Shown piece by piece: positions 59,995 to 64,000 of a stretch of DNA of 64,000 nucleotides. The stretch is from SHZL01 sp963708905 (GTDB taxonomy: Bacteria > Pseudomonadota > Gammaproteobacteria > Xanthomonadales > SZUA-36). The DNA lies in NCBI GenBank assembly GCA_963708905.1, contig CAVPUV010000040.1, forward strand, positions 1 through 64,000, given 5' to 3'. The position numbers and the translations under genes are program-made. The stretch's first letter is position 1. Every line of letters starts with the position of its first letter. Below the pieces are notes generated by a model that did not search any database, was not told where the DNA came from, and saw only the letters and a program-made list of their open reading frames with translations.

Positions 59995-61396
59995 CTACTC
60001 GATGCCGAATTTCTTAAGTTTGTAGCGGAACGAGCGGAAGCTGATGCCAAGGTTCTCGGCCGCCCGGGTCTTGTTGTAACGGGCGGCTTTCAGGGCGTCT
60101 TCCAGCATCTGCTTTTCGATATCCTCCATGTAGCTGCCGAGCGAGGCGTCTTCAGTCTTTTCCGGCGCCGTTGCCGTTGCCGCTGCCGGCGGGCTGTCCA
60201 CAGCGGCTGTATGTTCCAGCATCAGATCGCTCGGGCTGGATGATGTTGCCGTCGCACAGCGTTACCGCGCGCTGCAGGATGTTGATCAGTTCACGCACAT
60301 TGCCGCTGTAGTTGTGCTGCTGCAGGGCTTGCATGGCCGCGGCGGATAATTCCGGCGCTTCAATGCCGTCCCATTGCTCGTTGACCTCGCGCAGGAAGTG
60401 CCTGGCCAACAGCGGTATGTCTTCCGGTCTCTCCCGCAGACTGGGCATGTGCAGTTCGATGACGTTGAGGCGGAAATACAGGTCGCTGCGGAACTTGCCG
60501 CTGTCCACCAGCGGCTTGAGCGCCTGATGGGTGGCGCTGATGATGCGCACATCCACTTTCACTTCCTCGCGGGCGCCGATGGGCATGACGGCTTTTTCCT
60601 GGATGACGCGCAACAGCTTGACCTGCATGTGCAGCGGCAGGTCCGCCACTTCGTCCAGCATCAGGGTGCCGCCGTCCGCTGCCTTGAACAGGCCGTCCTT
60701 GTCCGCACCCGCCCCGGTGAAACTGCCCTTGCGGTGACCGAAAAATTCGCTTTCCATCAACTCGGACGGGATGGCGCCGCAGTTGACCGGCACAAAAGGA
60801 CCGTCGCCGCGTGGTCCCAGTTCATGAATCAGGCGCGCCGCCAGTTCCTTGCCGGAGCCGGAATCGCCGCTGAGCAATACCGGCGCCTGGCTGCGCGCCA
60901 GCTTGGCGATCATGGCCTGGCATTGTCTGATAGCGGGGGAGGTACCGATCAAACGGCCCAGCGCTGCTGGCTGCTCGGGCTCGCCCTGGCGGGCGCGGGT
61001 GACCTGCCCGCCGGGTGCGTCATGGCGCAGGCGCAAGGCCGTATTGACCAGCTTGCGCAGCACCGCCAGGTCGACCGGCTTGGAGACAAAATCGAATGCG
61101 CCGATTTTCAGGGCGTTGACGGCGTCTTCCACTTTTCCATGCGCGGTGATCACCGCCGTGGGCAAATCGGGGTGGTTTTCGGCAATTTCCCTGACCAGGT
61201 CCAGGCCGTTGCCGTCCGGCAGCCGCATGTCGGTCAGGCAGAAACTGAATTCCGCGGACAGCAGGGCGCGCCGCGCCGCCGCCAGGTCTTCGACCGCGGT
61301 GACTTCAAGCCCCATCCGGCTCAAGGTCAGGCTCAGCAGTTCGCGGATGTCGGGTTCATCATCGATGACCAGTACATGTTGCAGCTTCGAATTCAT
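59995..61396 (-). pseudogene. pilR: Sigma-54 response regulator PilR, split by a frameshift
   Basis: An NtrC-family activator of pilA. Receiver domain with phospho-Asp about 56 (FCLTDMRLPDG), AAA+ domain with Walker A GDSGSGKE, GSFTGA loop for sigma-54 contact and VNEQWDG to RELINIL at its end, then a Fis-type HTH (NKTRAAENLGISFRSFRYKL). The first part (60152-61396) and the HTH part (59995-60222) are in different frames. One extra base near 60232 explains it: removing it gives NIIQPSDLMLEHTA across the join. Either a sequencing indel or a real loss of DNA binding. Confidence 0.85.
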
Positions 61397-61459
61397 CTGG
61401 GTTTACCGTAGCGAGTAATTGTCGGAGGGTTCATGGCTTGTCACTCATGCATTCTGGTG

Positions 61460-63100
61460 CTACTGATACTCTCTGCCCGGGGCCAGGCCCATGCGAATGT
61501 GGAAGGCAGTGCCAACGCCCGGTTGAGAGTCTACCGTAAGTTCACCCTGATTGGCCTCACACAATTGGCGCGCGACGTACAAGCCCAGGCCCGAGCCTTC
61601 CTTGCGCGTGGTGTAAAACGGCTCAAAAATGTCTTCGATGTGGGATTTGGGGATGCCGGGACCATTATCCTGCACCGTGATGACGCAATAACCGGCGCTC
61701 ACATCCTTGCGCATTTTGAGTTCCGCCCGCGGCGGCCGCTTGATGCTGGCGTGGTGCACCGTGTTGTCCAGCAGTTTCCACAGGGCCTGGTGCAACTGGC
61801 TCTTGTCGAATACCACGAAGGTCTTGCCGGTCTCGATCAACAACTGGAAATCGAGGTCCTTGGCGGTTTGGGTCGACTTGAATTCAGTGGCCAGGCTTTT
61901 CAGGAAGGCGTTGAGTTCGACCGGTTCCGGCCGCGACTGCTCCTGGCGCGACAACTGCAGTATGTTTTCGACGATGCCATTCATGCGCTTGGCCTGGTCC
62001 AGAATCATGTTGGTCAGGCGCATGTCGTTCAGCGTGATCGTGGGTGATTCGTCCAGCAGCTGCGCGGCATGCGACAGGGCCGCCAGCGGGTTGCGTATTT
62101 CGTGCGCGATGCTGGCGGACAGCTTGGCCAGGGAGTTGGCGGACAGCTCCAGCGCGCGGCGCGAGATCACGCTTTCATCATTGAGGAATACCAGCGCCCC
62201 GGGTTGCTCTTCGCCAGGCATGCCGGCAAAGGCGGGCAGCACCTGCGCCTGGCTGGTTTCCAGCAGCACCGGTTTTTCCTCGGAGGCGGAACCGGCCAGC
62301 CATTTTTCCAGCAGCCGGTCCAGGCGCGGCGACAAGTCGGCCAGCAGCAGCTCCCGCACTTTGGGGCTGCCGAGCAGGAACCAGGCGTATTCGTTCATCA
62401 GCCGGATACGCCGGTTGGAATCCACCGCCAGCACGCCGGTCGTCATGTTGCGAATGATGAGCTGGTTGATTTCCTGCAGGTCGGCGATTTTGACCTGCTG
62501 TTTTTCCGCGATCAGCTGGTAATCGCGCGCCCAGAAAGCCAGCCGGTGACTCAACAGGCAGGCGATCATCGCCGTGGCGCCGTGCATTCCGGCGCGCAGC
62601 ATGCCGTTGACCCACGGTTCCGCCGCAGAAAACAGCGGGGTGGCGGCCTGGGCGATCATGGACAGGCTGGCCACGGCAGCCAGGAACAAGGCAAATCGCA
62701 GCGGCAGCAGCATGCCCGCCAGGGCGCTGGTGAAGGCCAGCAGGATACCGATGCCGCTGTTCAGACCGCCCAGTGCAAACAACAGCACTACCAGGAACAC
62801 CACATCGGCCAGCAGCGCATAACGCACCAGCTGATGCGCATCGGCGCTGACACGCCGGTGCATGAATAATTCGAAAGCGGAAAACAGCAGGTAAGCCAGC
62901 AGCACCACGTTGGCCAGGGACTGGGCCATCGAGCGGAATGAAACTGCAGGCAGGAAGATAAAATGTCCTGCCAGCAGCAACAGCGCGATCACCAGCCGGT
63001 AAACGCTGAGGTAAGCCAGTACCCGCCGCGTCAGGGTTTCCGGCAGCGGGTAGGGGCTGGTCTGGTGTGCTTGGCTGCTGGCGGTGGCGGTTGCAGACAT
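61460..63100 (-). CDS. pilS: Sensor histidine kinase PilS
   Basis: A 546-residue membrane kinase. Six hydrophobic segments within residues 25-185, a PAS domain (about 205-310: MTTGVLAVDSNRRIRLMN), HisKA with phospho-acceptor His about 333 (SIAHEIRNPLAAL), and HATPase with DNGPGIP, FEPFYTTRKEGSGLGLYVAR. PilS phosphorylates PilR and, in Pseudomonas, senses PilA in the membrane. It lies 63 bp upstream of pilR in one operon. Confidence 0.95.
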   Translation of the reverse strand: MSATATASSQAHQTSPYPLPETLTRRVLAYLSVYRLVIALLLLAGHFIFLPAVSFRSMAQSLANVVLLAYLLFSAFELFMHRRVSADAHQLVRYALLADVVFLVVLLFALGGLNSGIGILLAFTSALAGMLLPLRFALFLAAVASLSMIAQAATPLFSAAEPWVNGMLRAGMHGATAMIACLLSHRLAFWARDYQLIAEKQQVKIADLQEINQLIIRNMTTGVLAVDSNRRIRLMNEYAWFLLGSPKVRELLLADLSPRLDRLLEKWLAGSASEEKPVLLETSQAQVLPAFAGMPGEEQPGALVFLNDESVISRRALELSANSLAKLSASIAHEIRNPLAALSHAAQLLDESPTITLNDMRLTNMILDQAKRMNGIVENILQLSRQEQSRPEPVELNAFLKSLATEFKSTQTAKDLDFQLLIETGKTFVVFDKSQLHQALWKLLDNTVHHASIKRPPRAELKMRKDVSAGYCVITVQDNGPGIPKSHIEDIFEPFYTTRKEGSGLGLYVARQLCEANQGELTVDSQPGVGTAFHIRMGLAPGREYQ

Positions 63101-63180
63101 GAATCATTCCCGGCTGGCGCAGCTATGGTATGAGTTGCGCGTGTGGAGTATAACACTGGCCCGGCCCGCGCTAGCAGCCG

Positions 63181-63209
63181 GTCTGACTTGGGCGTTCGAT
63201 AAGTCAGAC
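63181..63209. repeat. Dyad in the pilS-sucC gap
   Basis: GTCTGACTT and AAGTCAGAC are a perfect 9-bp inverted repeat with an 11-nt spacer, between the divergent pilS and sucC genes. It could be an operator or a weak terminator. A small CCCCGTTTCGGGG hairpin follows at 63238-63250. Confidence 0.45.
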
Positions 63210-63303
63210 GGACCGCTAAGCAGTCTTTGATTTACTACCCCGTTTCGGGGGAAAATAGCGAACTTTGTCACGGCCCGTACGGCCCCAGCATGCAGGAGAT
63301 CAC

Positions 63304-64000
63304 ATGAACTTTCACGAATACCAGGCGAAAGAACTGTTCGCCGCCTACGGCATTCCGGTCCCGGCCGGCGGTGTCGCCGCCACGCCGGAAGAGGCGGTCG
63401 CAGCAGCGCGTGCGCTGGGCGGGAACACGTGGGTGGTCAAGGCCCAGGTGCATGCCGGCGGCCGCGGCAAGGCTGGTGGGGTGAAGCTGGTGCGCTCGCT
63501 GGATGAAGTGCGCAGCGAATCCGAGCGCATGCTGAACATGAAAATCACCACCTACCAGACCGGCGGTCTGGCATTGCCGGTGGACAAGGTGTTGATCGCC
63601 GAAGCGACCGGGATCGCGACCGAGCTTTACCTGTCCGCGCTGATTGATCGCGTCCACCGTTGTGTCACCTTCATGGGTTCGGCGGCCGGTGGCGTGGATA
63701 TCGAACAGGTTGCCGCCAGGGAACCGGAAAAAATTGTCACCGTGCAGGTGGACAATACCGCCGGTCTGCAGCCATACCAGGCTCGCCAGATGGGCTTCGG
63801 CATGGGCTTGAGCGTGAAACAGGTGAAACAGCTGGGTAGCATCATGTCAGCGCTTTACCGCTTGTTCCGCGACAAGGACCTCAGCCTGATCGAAGTCAAC
63901 CCGCTGATCATCGATGGCAACGGCGATCTGCTGGCGCTGGATGCCAAGATCAACTCGGATGACAACGCCCTGTTCCGTCATCCGGATCTGGCCGCGATGC
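63304..64000 (+). CDS. sucC: Succinate-CoA ligase beta subunit, 5' part
   Basis: The first 232 codons of SucC, open at the window edge. MNFHEYQAKELFAAYGIPVP starts the ATP-grasp domain; WVVKAQVHAGGRGKAGGVKL binds nucleotide, and SLIEVNPLIIDGNGDLLALD is at the domain end with the metal-binding Glu/Asn. This TCA-cycle enzyme makes succinate and NTP from succinyl-CoA. It begins its own unit, divergent from pilS. Confidence 0.96.
   Translation, partial: MNFHEYQAKELFAAYGIPVPAGGVAATPEEAVAAARALGGNTWVVKAQVHAGGRGKAGGVKLVRSLDEVRSESERMLNMKITTYQTGGLALPVDKVLIAEATGIATELYLSALIDRVHRCVTFMGSAAGGVDIEQVAAREPEKIVTVQVDNTAGLQPYQARQMGFGMGLSVKQVKQLGSIMSALYRLFRDKDLSLIEVNPLIIDGNGDLLALDAKINSDDNALFRHPDLAAM

Overview
Organism and overall character: This is a GC-rich chromosomal segment from a gammaproteobacterium. 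The evidence is the gene order rsmI / lpoA-yraN, a near-complete dcw cluster running mraZ to ftsZ and on through lpxC, dciA, an M23 peptidase and secA, a ribD-ribE-ribBX-ribH-nusB-thiL block, and type IV pilus genes with a sigma-54 PilS/PilR pair. The order and genus cannot be fixed from sequence alone. The many small mobile and repeat pieces, and a few frameshifts, suggest an environmental or metagenome-derived assembly. Layout 1-15 kb: an unidentified gene end and a terminator hairpin come first. Next is an envelope polysaccharide cluster on the + strand: a periplasmic PpiC-type isomerase, the Wzm/Wzt ABC exporter, two GT2 glycosyltransferases around a SAM methyltransferase, and an NAD-dependent epimerase. 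A 5.9-kb IS1595-type composite insertion (7292-13204) with a 9-bp target duplication sits exactly at the epimerase stop codon. It carries a TonB-dependent receptor, a CX5R phosphatase and a patchwork of gene fragments. ettA follows on the minus strand. Layout 15-26 kb: glyA, nrdR and the riboflavin genes (with a RibBX hybrid that lacks an active GTP cyclohydrolase II domain), then nusB and thiL. Convergent to them is lpoA-yraN, where a 180-bp palindromic element has added 60 in-frame codons near the end of lpoA. rsmI and the RNase P RNA gene rnpB follow. Layout 26-47 kb: the dcw cluster starts from a clear promoter with a MraZ-type operator. From rsmH to ftsA nearly every neighbouring pair overlaps by 4 bp. 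murD is absent from its usual place between mraY and ftsW. lpxC has its own promoter, followed by dciA (divergent), an M23 endopeptidase and secA. Layout 47-64 kb: a vapBC module next to a relic of coaE, a DUF3465 protein, coaE, and pilD-pilC-pilB. A brnTA toxin-antitoxin pair lies between two copies of the pilB promoter region. Then come pilA with a textbook sigma-54 promoter, an O-antigen ligase-like enzyme, a lower-GC island (56.8-59.9 kb) and pilR (frameshifted), pilS and the start of sucC. The island holds an inverted-repeat-bounded element with a ribbon-helix-helix antitoxin-like gene, a three-gene operon around an SDH-family ClpP-fold protease, and transposase relics. Repeats: a roughly 155-bp intergenic element built of five consecutive hairpins occurs three times in full (42.6, 44.2 and 54.9 kb) and once as an inverted fragment (1.5 kb). 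It is one of the strongest candidates here for something not previously described. No tRNA, rRNA or CRISPR array was recognised.
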